A stretch of DNA of 64,000 nt from Rhodocyclales bacterium. GTDB lineage: Bacteria > Pseudomonadota > Gammaproteobacteria > Burkholderiales > Rhodocyclaceae. Positions 53,997 through 64,000 of this stretch are shown here, piece by piece; position 1 is the first letter of the stretch; every line of letters starts with the position of its first letter. A model generated the notes under the pieces. The model searched no databases, was not told the origin of the DNA, and saw only the letters and a program-made list of their open reading frames with translations. The stretch lies in NCBI GenBank assembly GCA_016235765.1, contig JACRIZ010000085.1, positions 1-64,000 on the forward strand, in the 5' to 3' direction. A program made the translations under genes and the position numbers.

Positions 53997-54509
53997 ATGG
54001 ACCTGGAACATATCCCCAGAAAGACCGACAAGGGTCGTGTCGAAGTGCAGACGCGCGCCTATCAGGTCGGTCCCCGCGAGCGCTCTGTGCTGATCATGGT
54101 CGACGGCAAGACCCCCGCGCGTCTGCTGGTCGCCAAACTCGCCTTCATGAAGAAGGCGGACGAAATCCTCGACGAGCTTTGCGTCGGCGGCTTCATCGAC
54201 ATCAGCGGCCGGGAAGATTTCGCGGCGCAGAAGAAGACTCCCGTGGCGCCGATGACGCCGCTTACCGAGGAACTGCGCGCCCGCCGCCAGTTCGCGCGCA
54301 ACTTCGTGACAACGGCCCTCGGTCCGAGCGCCGACTATCTGGCCCTGCGGCTGGATGGCTGCCACTCGCGTGAAGCCCTGTTGCCGCTGCTGGAAGAGTG
54401 CCGCGACTTCATCGAAATGGGCGCGGGACATAACAAGGCGCAGCAGTTCTGGAACGAACTGGGCCAACTGGCCATTTCGCAGACGTCGATGCGTCGGCTG
54501 GTGGCCTGA
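53997..54509 (+). CDS. Protein of unknown function
   Basis: 170 residues, soluble, no signal peptide. MDLEHIPRKTDKGRVEVQTR begins at an ATG with AGGAGAG close before it; a longer frame from 53874 lacks such a site. A segment LIMVDGKTPARLLVAKLAF followed by DEILDELCVGGFIDI resembles the small winged-helix-like repeat found in betaproteobacterial hypothetical proteins with a response-regulator-type role, but I cannot name the family. The C-terminal half is helical (LPLLEECRDFIEMGAGH). The 267 bp upstream hold no gene. Confidence 0.75.
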   Translation: MDLEHIPRKTDKGRVEVQTRAYQVGPRERSVLIMVDGKTPARLLVAKLAFMKKADEILDELCVGGFIDISGREDFAAQKKTPVAPMTPLTEELRARRQFARNFVTTALGPSADYLALRLDGCHSREALLPLLEECRDFIEMGAGHNKAQQFWNELGQLAISQTSMRRLVA

Positions 54510-54536
54510 AACCGCGGGGGCGGCGGCTCCGTCGCT

Positions 54537-54546
54537 CCCCCCCCCC
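54537..54546. repeat. Homopolymer of ten C
   Basis: Ten consecutive C between convergent genes. Together with upstream GGGGGCG it could form a GC hairpin but has no T tract on either strand. Confidence 0.8.
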
Positions 54547-54582
54547 TCCTAAGTCAGCCGCGGCAGTACGCCGGACAGGCAG

Positions 54583-55089
54583 TCAGCCGCCGGGAATCGC
54601 CGTGAGCTTGGCGAGCGTGGCGGTGAGGGCGGCGATTTCCCTGGCGGTGAGGGCGGCGCGGATGGCGGAAGCGGAGTCGGCCATGAGTTCGGCCATGGCC
54701 TGCTCGACCAGTCGCTTGCCCCGCGCGGTGAGCTTGACCGGACGAACACGCTGGTCGGCGGCGTGGCGCTGGCGCGAGACGAGCCCGCGCGTTTCAAGCT
54801 TGGCCATCACCTTGGTCAGCCCCCCCGAGGTGATGAAGAGCAGGGACTGGATGTCGGAGGGCGTCAGTTCGCGCGGCGGCGGGCTGCGGCGCAGGGCGGC
54901 GAGAACGTCAAATTCGGCAGGTGTCAGACCGTGGCGGACCCAGGTTTCCCGGCCGGGTGCCATGACCGCCTCGCGCGCTCGGTGCAGGGCCAGCACCAGC
55001 GCGACGACGTCGAGGTCAATGCCTTCGGACCAGTAGCGGCGGTGCATCTCGACCGGATCGGTAACCGGATGTTGCGGCTTGGGGAGCAT
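54583..55089 (-). CDS. MarR family transcriptional regulator
   Basis: 168 residues. The winged helix includes GLTPAEFDVLAAL, LTPSDIQSLLFITSGGLTKV (recognition region) and GLVSRQRHAADQRVRPVKLT (wing), followed by a helical dimerisation end. ATG at 55089 (MLPKPQHPVTDPVEMHRRYW) is chosen over a start inside the operator. It is divergent from DUF4405 and an efflux operon, with an inverted repeat between them, so it probably represses both directions until a ligand binds. Confidence 0.93.
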   Translation of the reverse strand: MLPKPQHPVTDPVEMHRRYWSEGIDLDVVALVLALHRAREAVMAPGRETWVRHGLTPAEFDVLAALRRSPPPRELTPSDIQSLLFITSGGLTKVMAKLETRGLVSRQRHAADQRVRPVKLTARGKRLVEQAMAELMADSASAIRAALTAREIAALTATLAKLTAIPGG

Positions 55090-55107
55090 TTGTAAGCGCC
55101 GGTAAAA

Positions 55108-55125
55108 TATCTTCCTGGAAAGATA
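55108..55125. promoter_or_regulatory. Candidate MarR operator
   Basis: TATCTT and AAGATA form 6-bp half sites separated by 6 bp (55108-55113 and 55120-55125) in the 83-bp gap between the marR-type gene and the DUF4405 gene. Size and location suit a MarR dimer. Confidence 0.55.
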
Positions 55126-55172
55126 ATCGGTCAATATCATCGGCATTGCAAACATATTTTGGGAGCAATGCC

Positions 55173-55664
55173 ATGAACATCCAACGCAACTGGGTCACGC
55201 CGATCACGGCGGGTGCCTTCCTGATTTCGGCCGTCACGGGCGTACTGATCTTCTTTCATGTCGATTCGGGCGCCAACAAGTTCGTACACGAATGGCTGAG
55301 CTGGGTGCTGCTGGGCGGTGCGCTGTTCCACACCGCGGCGAACTTCGCCGGGCTCAACATGCACTTGCGCACGCGCCGCGGCCAGGCCCTGATCGGCGTG
55401 TTCGTCGTCGCCCTGGTGCTGAGTTTCATCCCGCTGGGCGGCGGGGGCGAGCCGCCTTTCATGGCACCCGTGCGCGCGCTGGGCGAAACCAACCTGACGA
55501 CACTGGCGCAGGTGGCGCAGGTGACTCCCGCGCAACTGCGCGACCGCCTCGGCAAGGCCGGCGTGCATGTCGATTCCGATCAGCAAACGCTGGCGGAACT
55601 CGTCGGGCCGGATGTGCGCCGGCAGATGAATGTCCTCGGTCGCGTGTTCAAGCCAGTAGAGTAG
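55173..55664 (+). CDS. DUF4405 membrane protein
   Basis: 163 residues. Three membrane segments lie in the first 100 residues. The His pattern FFHVDSGANKFVHEWLSW and ALFHTAANF fits DUF4405, which resembles cytochrome b561-type haem-binding bundles. The C-terminal part is soluble and mentions TPAQLRDRLGKAGVHVDS. First gene after the MarR operator and only 4 bp before the efflux outer-membrane gene, so it is part of that operon. Confidence 0.85.
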   Translation: MNIQRNWVTPITAGAFLISAVTGVLIFFHVDSGANKFVHEWLSWVLLGGALFHTAANFAGLNMHLRTRRGQALIGVFVVALVLSFIPLGGGGEPPFMAPVRALGETNLTTLAQVAQVTPAQLRDRLGKAGVHVDSDQQTLAELVGPDVRRQMNVLGRVFKPVE

Positions 55665-55668
55665 GTTC

Positions 55669-57099
55669 ATGACACCGTCTCGTCCCATCCTGTTCGTGGC
55701 GCTGCTGGCCGCACTCGGTGGCTGTTCTCAGATTCCGCCGTTGCCCGACTCCGCGCGGAACATGGCGTTTCCAGGCGCGTGGGCGACGGCGGATGCGGCG
55801 ATCAAGCCAGCGGCAGTCCGCGACCTGTCGAACTGGTGGCGGCAACTGGGCGATCCGGTGCTCGACGAAGTGATCGAAAAGGCGCTGACGGCGGCGCCGG
55901 ACATGCGCACCGCACAGGCGCGGCTGACGCAGGTGCGCGCCGGCCGCGACCTCGCGGTGGCAGGACTCTTCCCCAGCCTGGGCGCCTCGGCGTCTGCCAA
56001 GCGGAGCAAGGCGGGTACCGCGGCGGGCGGCAGCGGCGCGGCGCAGACGCTGTACGCGGCGGGCTTCGACGCCAGTTGGGAGCCGTCGATCTTCGGCGGC
56101 CAGCGCGATGCGGCCTCGGGCGCCGAAGCCGATGTCGCGGCCAGCGAAGCCACGCTGGACTCGACACGCGTTTCGCTGGCGGCGGAAGTGGCACTCGAAT
56201 ACGTGACCCTGCGTACCTACCAGCAGCGCCTGACGATCGCCCGCGACAATGCGGCCAGCCAGGCGGAGACTTTACAGATCACCGACTGGAAACAACGGGC
56301 CGGTCTGGCGACCAGCCTCGACGTAGAGCAGGCGCGTACCAACCTCGAACAGAGCCGGGCTTCGATACCGAGCCTGGAAACGGGACGGGCGGAGGCGGAA
56401 CACCGGCTCGCCGTGCTGACCGGACAGCCGCCGGGCAGCCTGCGCGAACTGTTGCCGAAGATCAGGCCGCTGCCTGCGCCGCCCGACGAAGTGGCAGTGG
56501 GCATTCCCGCCGATACCATCCGCCAGCGGCCCGACGTGCGCGCGGCGGAGTTTGCCTTGCGCGGCGAGATTGCGCGCAGCGCCGAGCAGCGGGCGGCACG
56601 CTATCCCAGTTTCACGCTGAGCGGCTCGTGGGGCTGGCAGGCCTTCAGCACCGCCGCGCTCGGCGGCAGCGACACGCTGGTGCGCTCGCTGGCGGGCAGC
56701 CTGGCGGCGACGCTGTTCGACGGCGGCCGCATCAGTGCGCGCATCGAGGCGCAGAATGCCGTCGAGGAGCAGGCGCTGGTGGCTTACCAGGCCAGCATCC
56801 TCAGCGCGCTGGAGGATGTCGAGAACGCGCTGGTCTCCTACGCCGCCGGGCGCGAACGGCTGGAGACGCACCGTCGCGCGGCGGAGTCGGCGCGCAACGC
56901 CGCGCTGCTGGCGCGCACGCTCTACGAAGCCGGCTCGGCCGATTTTCAGAAAGTGCTCGATACCGACCGCACGCGGTTGAGCGCCGAGGACGGCCTCGCT
57001 TCGGCAGAGGGCGACCTGCTGGCGGCGGTCGTCAAGCTCTACAAGGCGCTCGGCGGCGGTTGGCGCGCCGGCGGCGAAACCACGGACGCACCATCATGA
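55669..57099 (+). CDS. Outer-membrane efflux lipoprotein (NodT/TolC-like)
   Basis: 476 residues. Lipoprotein signal with lipobox LGGC at C19. Two outer-membrane-efflux repeats follow: ALTAAPDMRTAQARLTQVRA and FPSLGASASA in the first, IRQRPDVRAAEFALRGEIAR and YPSFTLSGSWGW in the second. It is the outer-membrane channel of a tripartite pump. Its stop overlaps the adaptor gene start (ATGA). Confidence 0.93.
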   Translation: MTPSRPILFVALLAALGGCSQIPPLPDSARNMAFPGAWATADAAIKPAAVRDLSNWWRQLGDPVLDEVIEKALTAAPDMRTAQARLTQVRAGRDLAVAGLFPSLGASASAKRSKAGTAAGGSGAAQTLYAAGFDASWEPSIFGGQRDAASGAEADVAASEATLDSTRVSLAAEVALEYVTLRTYQQRLTIARDNAASQAETLQITDWKQRAGLATSLDVEQARTNLEQSRASIPSLETGRAEAEHRLAVLTGQPPGSLRELLPKIRPLPAPPDEVAVGIPADTIRQRPDVRAAEFALRGEIARSAEQRAARYPSFTLSGSWGWQAFSTAALGGSDTLVRSLAGSLAATLFDGGRISARIEAQNAVEEQALVAYQASILSALEDVENALVSYAAGRERLETHRRAAESARNAALLARTLYEAGSADFQKVLDTDRTRLSAEDGLASAEGDLLAAVVKLYKALGGGWRAGGETTDAPS

Positions 57100-58318
57100 A
57101 CCAGACCAAAGCAGCCCTCCCTGATTTCCTGCAAGCCGGCAAGTCCGGCCCCTTGTCCGGCAAGCGCCGCTGGATCGCACTGGCCATCGGCCTTGCCGTC
57201 GTCGCCGGGATGATCGCCCTGCTGCCGGGTGGCGGCGAGAAGCAGGGCAATTACGTCACCGAGGAGGCGGTTACGGGCAAGCTGGTGGTCAGCATTTCGG
57301 CCAGCGGCACTTTGCAGCCGACCCGCTCGGTGGATGTCGGCAGCGAGCTTTCCGGAACGCTCGAGGCGGTGCTGGTCAATGACAACGATCGGGTGAAGCG
57401 CGGCCAGGTGATCGCGCGGCTCGATACCTCGAAGCTCGAAGACACGGTTGCCAAGTCGCGCGCCGCACTCGCCCAGATGGAGGCGACCGTGGCGGAGGCG
57501 CGAGCCAATCTCAAGCGCCTGCGCCATGTCGCCGAACTGTCGGGCGGCAAGGTGCCGTCGCAGAGCGAACTGGAAACGGCCGAGGCAACCCTGCTGCGCG
57601 CGGAGGCGAATGCAGCCAGCGCCCGCGCGACGCTGAAGTCGGACGAGACCAACATCGCCAAGGCGGTGATCCGTTCGCCGATCGACGGCGTGGTGCTGGC
57701 GCGCAAGGTGGAACCGGGGCAGACGGTGGTGGCGGCGATGACGACGCCGGTGCTGTTCACCATCGCCGAGGACCTGACCAAGATGGAATTGCAGGTGAAG
57801 GTGGACGAGGCCGACGTCGGCACGGTCAAGCTCGGCCAGACCGCCAGCTTCACGGTCTCGGCCTGGCCGGGGCGCAGCTTCCCGGCGACCATCCAGCGCG
57901 TCGGCCTGGGCTCGACCATCACCGACAACGTCGTCACCTACAAGACCGTGCTCGGTGTCGCCAACAATGACTTGGCCTTGCGGCCGGGCATGACGGCCAC
58001 CGCGCGCATCACCACCGCCGATCGCGACAACGTGCTGCTGGTGCCGAACGCGGCGCTGCGCTTCGCGCCGACGACAGCGGCGGCGCCGGCGCAGTCGGGC
58101 AGCATCGTGTCGCGCCTGATGCCGCGCCCGCCGACGCAGAAAGCCCAGCAACGGCCGAACGGCCGGAACGGGTCGCCGCAGGTCTGGGTACTCAGTGATG
58201 GCCAGCCGATGGCGATCGCCGTGCAGACCGGCGCCAGCAACGGCCGTCAAACCGAAATCGTCGGCGGCGAACTGAAGGCCGGCATGGCGGTGATCACGGA
58301 TTACCAGGAAACGAAGCA

Positions 58319-58322
<4 letters not shown>
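57096..58322 (+). CDS. MacA-like periplasmic adaptor
   Basis: 408 residues, membrane fusion protein. A membrane anchor at about 26-44, then the lipoyl half SGTLQPTRSVDVGSELSGTL, a coiled-coil hairpin (about 110-190), the second half IRSPIDGVVLARKVEPGQTV and a beta-barrel. A Pro/Arg-rich insertion (about 325-365) near the C-terminus is unusual. It should link the MacB-type transporter with the outer-membrane channel. Coupled on both sides by 4-nt overlaps. Confidence 0.93.
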
Positions 58323-59025
<703 letters not shown>

Positions 59026-59029
<4 letters not shown>

Positions 59030-60243
59030 GCCAGATGCTGTTGAACGCGCTGTTGCTCGCCTGGCGGGCGATCCGGCGGAACCTGATGCGCTCCTTCCTG
59101 ACGGTGCTTGGCATCGTCATCGGCGTCGGCGCCGTGATCACCATGGTGACGCTGGGCAACGGCGCTACGCGCATGGTCTCGAACCAGATCTCCAGCCTGG
59201 GCAGCAACCTGCTGATCCTGCGGCCGGGCCAGCAGCTCGGGCCGGGACGCGACAGCGCCGGTGCGCCCAACTTCAAGCTCGCCGATGTCGAAGCCATCCA
59301 GAACCAGGTGCCGGCGCTGAAGGCGGTGGCACCCGTGGTCGGCAGCCGCGTCACCCTGGTCGCCGGCAACCAGAACTGGTCATCGCAGGTCAGCGGCACC
59401 ACCAACGACTACTTCACTGCGGGCAACTGGAACATCGCCGCCGGCCGCAAGTTCGAGCCCGACGAGGAGACGGTCGGCAAGGCGGTGTGCGTGATCGGCG
59501 CCACGGTGAAGCGGCAGCTCTTCCCGCGCGAGTCGCCCCTGGGTGCCGAGCTGCGGGTGAAGAACTTCTCCTGCGAGGTGATCGGCCTGCTGGCCGCCAA
59601 GGGGCAGGGCGCCATGGGCCAGGACCAGGACGACGTGGTGCTGATGCCCGTGCGCACCGCACAGCGGCGTCTGACCGGCAACCAGGACGTCTCGACGCTG
59701 ATGTTGTCGCTGCGCGACGGCGTGACGGCCGAGCCGGCGATGGACCAGATCCGCCGCCTGATGCGCGAGCGCCGCAAGCTGTCGGACAACGAGGATGACA
59801 ACTTCAATGTCATGGACACCAAGCAGATCGCCCAGACGCTCTCCGGCACCATCCGCACCATGACCGGCCTGCTCGGCGCCGTCGCGGCGGTGAGCCTGCT
59901 GGTCGGCGGCATCGGCATCATGAACATCATGCTGGTGTCGGTGACCGAACGCACGCGCGAGATCGGCATCCGGCTCGCCATCGGCGCCCTCGAGCACGAG
60001 GTGCTGCTGCAGTTCCTGATCGAGGCGGTGGTGCTTTCGGCGCTGGGCGGGCTGATCGGCATCGCCCTGGCCTTCGTTACCTGCCTGGGCCTGACCGCGC
60101 TGATGAACATGCCCTTTCTGTTCAATCCGGGCATCAACCTGCTGGCCTTCGGTTTCTCGGCCCTGATCGGCGTCGTGTTCGGCTACGTGCCGGCCAGGCG
60201 CGCCGCCAGCCTCGATCCGATCGTTGCCTTGCGTTATGAGTAG
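59026..60243 (+). CDS. MacB-type ABC transporter permease (FtsX fold)
   Basis: 405 residues. One N-terminal helix (SFLTVLGIVIGVGAVITMVT), a large periplasmic domain (about 50-280), and three C-terminal helices with GGIGIMNIMLVSVTERTREI and GIRLAIGA, the MacB/FtsX signature. The family exports macrolides, peptides or lipids by mechanotransmission; the substrate is unknown. Last gene of the operon, ending 10 bp from the convergent recQ stop. Confidence 0.95.
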
Positions 60244-60253
60244 ATCGGCAAAG

Positions 60254-62058
<1,805 letters not shown>

Positions 62059-62059
<1 letters not shown>

Positions 62060-62793
62060 CAGTCTATGGCCAGCCAACGGCAGCCATGGCCATCGACAGC
62101 CAGGGCATTGCCGCTGTCATGCCAGGCGCCGAGCACCCAGCGCTCGCAGGCGCGGCCGTCGACCAGATGCTCGTGGCGGGCCTGGCGGTGGGTGTGGCCA
62201 TGGATGAGGCGGCGCACGCCATGGCGGCGGAAGGCCTCGGCTACCGCCACGGCATTGGCGTCCATGACGTCGTAATCCTTGCCCTGCTTGGCGGCCTCGC
62301 TGCGGGCGCGCAGCACGTCGAGCATCGCCTTGCGTTCCGCCAGCGGCCGGGCCAGCATGTCGGCGCGCCATTGCGGAGTGCGCGCAACGGCGCGGAAGGC
62401 CAGGTAGTCGGTGTCGTCGGTGCACAGCGTGTCGCCGTGCATGAGCAGCGTCGGCACGCCGGCGAGGTCGACGACCGTCGGGTCGGCGAGAAAAGTCAGC
62501 CGGGACGCCACGCCGAACGGCGCGCCGGCCAGGAAGTCGCGGTTGCCGGGCATGAACAAGGTTCGCGTGCCGCCGGCGGCAAATTCGGCCAGGGCGGCGC
62601 AGGTTTCGGCGTTGAACGGCTCGCCGAGGTCGTCGTCGCCCGCCCAGTAGTCGAACAAGTCGCCGAGGATGTAGAGCGTCCGTGCGGCGCGGGCCGGGCC
62701 GGCGAGAAAGCGTTGGAACAGCGCTGCGGTTTCCGGCCTGCGGGCCGTGAGGTGCAGGTCGGAAACGAACAGGCTCAGGTCGGCGTTCAGCAA
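62059..62793 (-). CDS. lpxH: UDP-2,3-diacylglucosamine diphosphatase
   Basis: 244 residues, metallophosphoesterase. [29 protein letters not shown] and IHGHTHR give all five metal and phosphate motifs, and the spacing is that of LpxH. It makes lipid X (2,3-diacylglucosamine 1-phosphate) in lipid A synthesis. ppiB overlaps it by 7 nt upstream, as in many proteobacteria where ppiB precedes lpxH. Confidence 0.96.
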
Positions 62794-63272
62794 ACTTCGG
62801 CGCGCGTGACGATCACGTCTTCGACGGGTACGTCCTGATGGAAGCCGCTGCGGCCGGTCTTGACGTTCTTGATCTTGTCGACCACGTCCATCCCCTCGAC
62901 GACCTTGCCGAACACGCAGTAGCCCCAGCCGTCCTGGCCCGGGTAGTCGAGGAAGCCGTTGTCGGCGAGGTTGATGAAGAACTGCGCACTGGCCGAGTGC
63001 GGTGCCGAGGTACGCGCCATGGCGACGCTGCCGCGCTCGTTCTTGAGGCCGTTCTTGGCTTCGTTCTCGACCGGGTCGCGGGTCGGCTTCTGCTTCATGC
63101 CGGGCTCGAAGCCGCCGCCCTGGATCATGAAGCCGTCGATGACGCGGTGGAAGACGGTGTTGTCGTAATGGCCGGCTTCGACGTAGGCGAGGAAGTTGGC
63201 GACGGTCTTGGGCGCCTTCTCGGCATCGAGTTCGAGGGCGATGGTGCCGTGGTTGGTGTGGAGCTTGATCAT
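62787..63272 (-). CDS. ppiB: Cytoplasmic cyclophilin (peptidylprolyl isomerase B)
   Basis: 161 residues without signal peptide. Active-site segments [26 protein letters not shown] and [16 protein letters not shown]. It isomerises Xaa-Pro bonds. The start ATG at 63272 opens [15 protein letters not shown]. It is 13 bp after a second, exported cyclophilin and overlaps lpxH. Confidence 0.97.
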   Translation of the reverse strand: MIKLHTNHGTIALELDAEKAPKTVANFLAYVEAGHYDNTVFHRVIDGFMIQGGGFEPGMKQKPTRDPVENEAKNGLKNERGSVAMARTSAPHSASAQFFINLADNGFLDYPGQDGWGYCVFGKVVEGMDVVDKIKNVKTGRSGFHQDVPVEDVIVTRAEVC

Positions 63273-63285
63273 GTCGGGGGTCCTG

Positions 63286-63846
63286 TTACTTGGTTTCGAT
63301 GAGCTTGACGGATTCGATGACGACGGGCGAGTTCGGCACGTCCTGGTGGAAGCCGGAACGGCCGGTGCCGACGCGGGCGATCTTCCTGACGGTGTCGATG
63401 CCCTGAACCACCTTGCCGAACACACAGTAGCCCCAGCCGTCGTGGCCGGGGTAGTCGAGGAAGGCGTTGTCCTTGAGGTTGATGAAGAACTGCGCGCTGG
63501 CCGAATGCGGATCCGGCTTGCGCGCCATCGCCAGCGTGCCGGTGAGATTGCGCAGACCGTTCCTGGCTTCGTTCTCGATCGTCGCGCGGGTCGGCTTCTC
63601 CTTCATGCCTAGCTCCATGCCGCCGCCCTGGATCATGAAGCCGTCGATGACGCGATGGAAGATGGTGCCGTTGTAGAAGCCGTCCTTGGTGTACTGGAGG
63701 AAGTTGGCGACCGTCTTCGGCGCCTTGTCCGGATAGAGCTCGATGGTGATGGCGCCGTAGTTGGTTTTCATTTCGACCATCGGATTGGCAGCCCAGGCGG
63801 GCAGCGATACGGCCAGTACGGCCAGCAGGGCGAGCAGCTTCTTCAT
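63286..63846 (-). CDS. ppiA: Periplasmic cyclophilin (peptidylprolyl isomerase A)
   Basis: 186 residues. [19 protein letters not shown] is a clear Sec signal peptide cleaved before AANP. The catalytic residues match the cytoplasmic copy next door ([41 protein letters not shown]). The two proteins align along their whole mature length, so they look like a tandem duplication with later export. First of the ppiA-ppiB-lpxH-recQ run. Confidence 0.95.
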   Translation of the reverse strand: MKKLLALLAVLAVSLPAWAANPMVEMKTNYGAITIELYPDKAPKTVANFLQYTKDGFYNGTIFHRVIDGFMIQGGGMELGMKEKPTRATIENEARNGLRNLTGTLAMARKPDPHSASAQFFINLKDNAFLDYPGHDGWGYCVFGKVVQGIDTVRKIARVGTGRSGFHQDVPNSPVVIESVKLIETK

Positions 63847-63892
63847 GCGAACATCTCCGTGGGGGTGAATGGGTGGCGAGGGTCGGGCGACG

Positions 63893-64000
63893 TCAGGCGG
63901 CGCCTTCGTGAACGATCTTCCAGAGGCCGTCTTCCTTGATCCAGTACTGCCGCTTCTTCATCGCGTTGTTGATGTTGTTGCTGCGGTAGTCCTGCTCGAA
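63893..64000 (-). CDS. C-terminus of an NTF2-like/Cds6-domain protein, probably an L,D-transpeptidase (cut by window edge)
   Basis: 35 residues are visible on the minus strand, ending in [21 protein letters not shown] before TGA at 63893-63895. The repeated Trp-Lys-x-(Glu/Asp)-Gly pattern and DYRSN upstream resemble the NTF2-like C-terminal domain that follows YkuD in betaproteobacterial L,D-transpeptidases of the Cds6 group. This is recognition from a short tail only. Confidence 0.55.
   Translation of the reverse strand, partial: FEQDYRSNNINNAMKKRQYWIKEDGLWKIVHEGAA

Overview
The window reads as chromosomal DNA of a GC-rich betaproteobacterium, most likely of the Rhodocyclaceae/Azonexaceae type (Dechloromonas, Azospira, Accumulibacter relatives). 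The basis is gene order known from that group: murJ divergent from rpsT, argD-argF-argG, leuB-asd-fimV-truA-trpF-trpB-trpA-accD-folC-SPOR-cvpA-purF-metZ, and orn divergent from an M48 protease-phhB-rsgA set. This placement comes from recognised families and synteny, not from a database search. I found no rRNA, tRNA, CRISPR array, insertion sequence or prophage.

Layout. 0-5 kb: a small accessory cluster (BioF2/FemAB-like acyltransferase, GNAT, ATP-grasp ligase) beside the lipid II flippase murJ. 5-11 kb: rpsT, a small unknown gene, then the arginine genes argD-argF-argG with a small c-type cytochrome gene between argF and argG, then DUF2788, ppnP and yajQ. 11-15 kb: amidotransferase, periplasmic aspartic protease, Nudix hydrolase, CbiB-like membrane protein and thiolase bktB. 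14.9-18.0 kb: a segment of visibly lower GC bounded by two near-identical 21-bp repeats. It holds a PstS-like binding protein, a GGDEF/EAL protein and an orphan Phd-type antitoxin gene without a normal start codon. 18-21 kb: yceH, rsgA, phhB and an M48 protease in an overlapping minus-strand operon. 21-26 kb: orn, a dihaem cytochrome c peroxidase, and a 996-residue DAHL-PAS-GGDEF-EAL-CZB protein. 26-30 kb: membrane glycosyltransferase, rpmE, rho, trxA, fdxA and a CBS protein. 30-48 kb: aroC, a transporter, then the long leuB-to-metZ biosynthetic block including fimV. 48-54 kb: a diguanylate cyclase, rhlE, an RlmN-like radical SAM enzyme and a membrane acyltransferase. 54-60 kb: a MarR regulator divergent from a DUF4405 gene and a tripartite MacAB-type efflux operon. 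60-64 kb: recQ, lpxH and two cyclophilins, then the cut end of a further gene.

How the parts work together. Most genes are housekeeping: arginine, leucine, aspartate-family, tryptophan, chorismate, purine, folate and fatty-acid precursor synthesis, tightly packed with 1-8 nt overlaps that imply translational coupling. A second theme is cyclic di-GMP signalling: three GGDEF proteins, two of them also EAL, plus YajQ and the pilus-associated FimV. Two of the signalling proteins sit directly behind a candidate sensor partner (a phosphate-type binding protein and a periplasmic dihaem peroxidase). The most interesting regulatory observations are a shared box plus sigma70 promoter upstream of both fimV and a small unknown gene, a perfect palindrome inside the fdxA promoter, a MarR-type operator at the efflux operon, and an intrinsic terminator placed 13 nt before the argD start codon.
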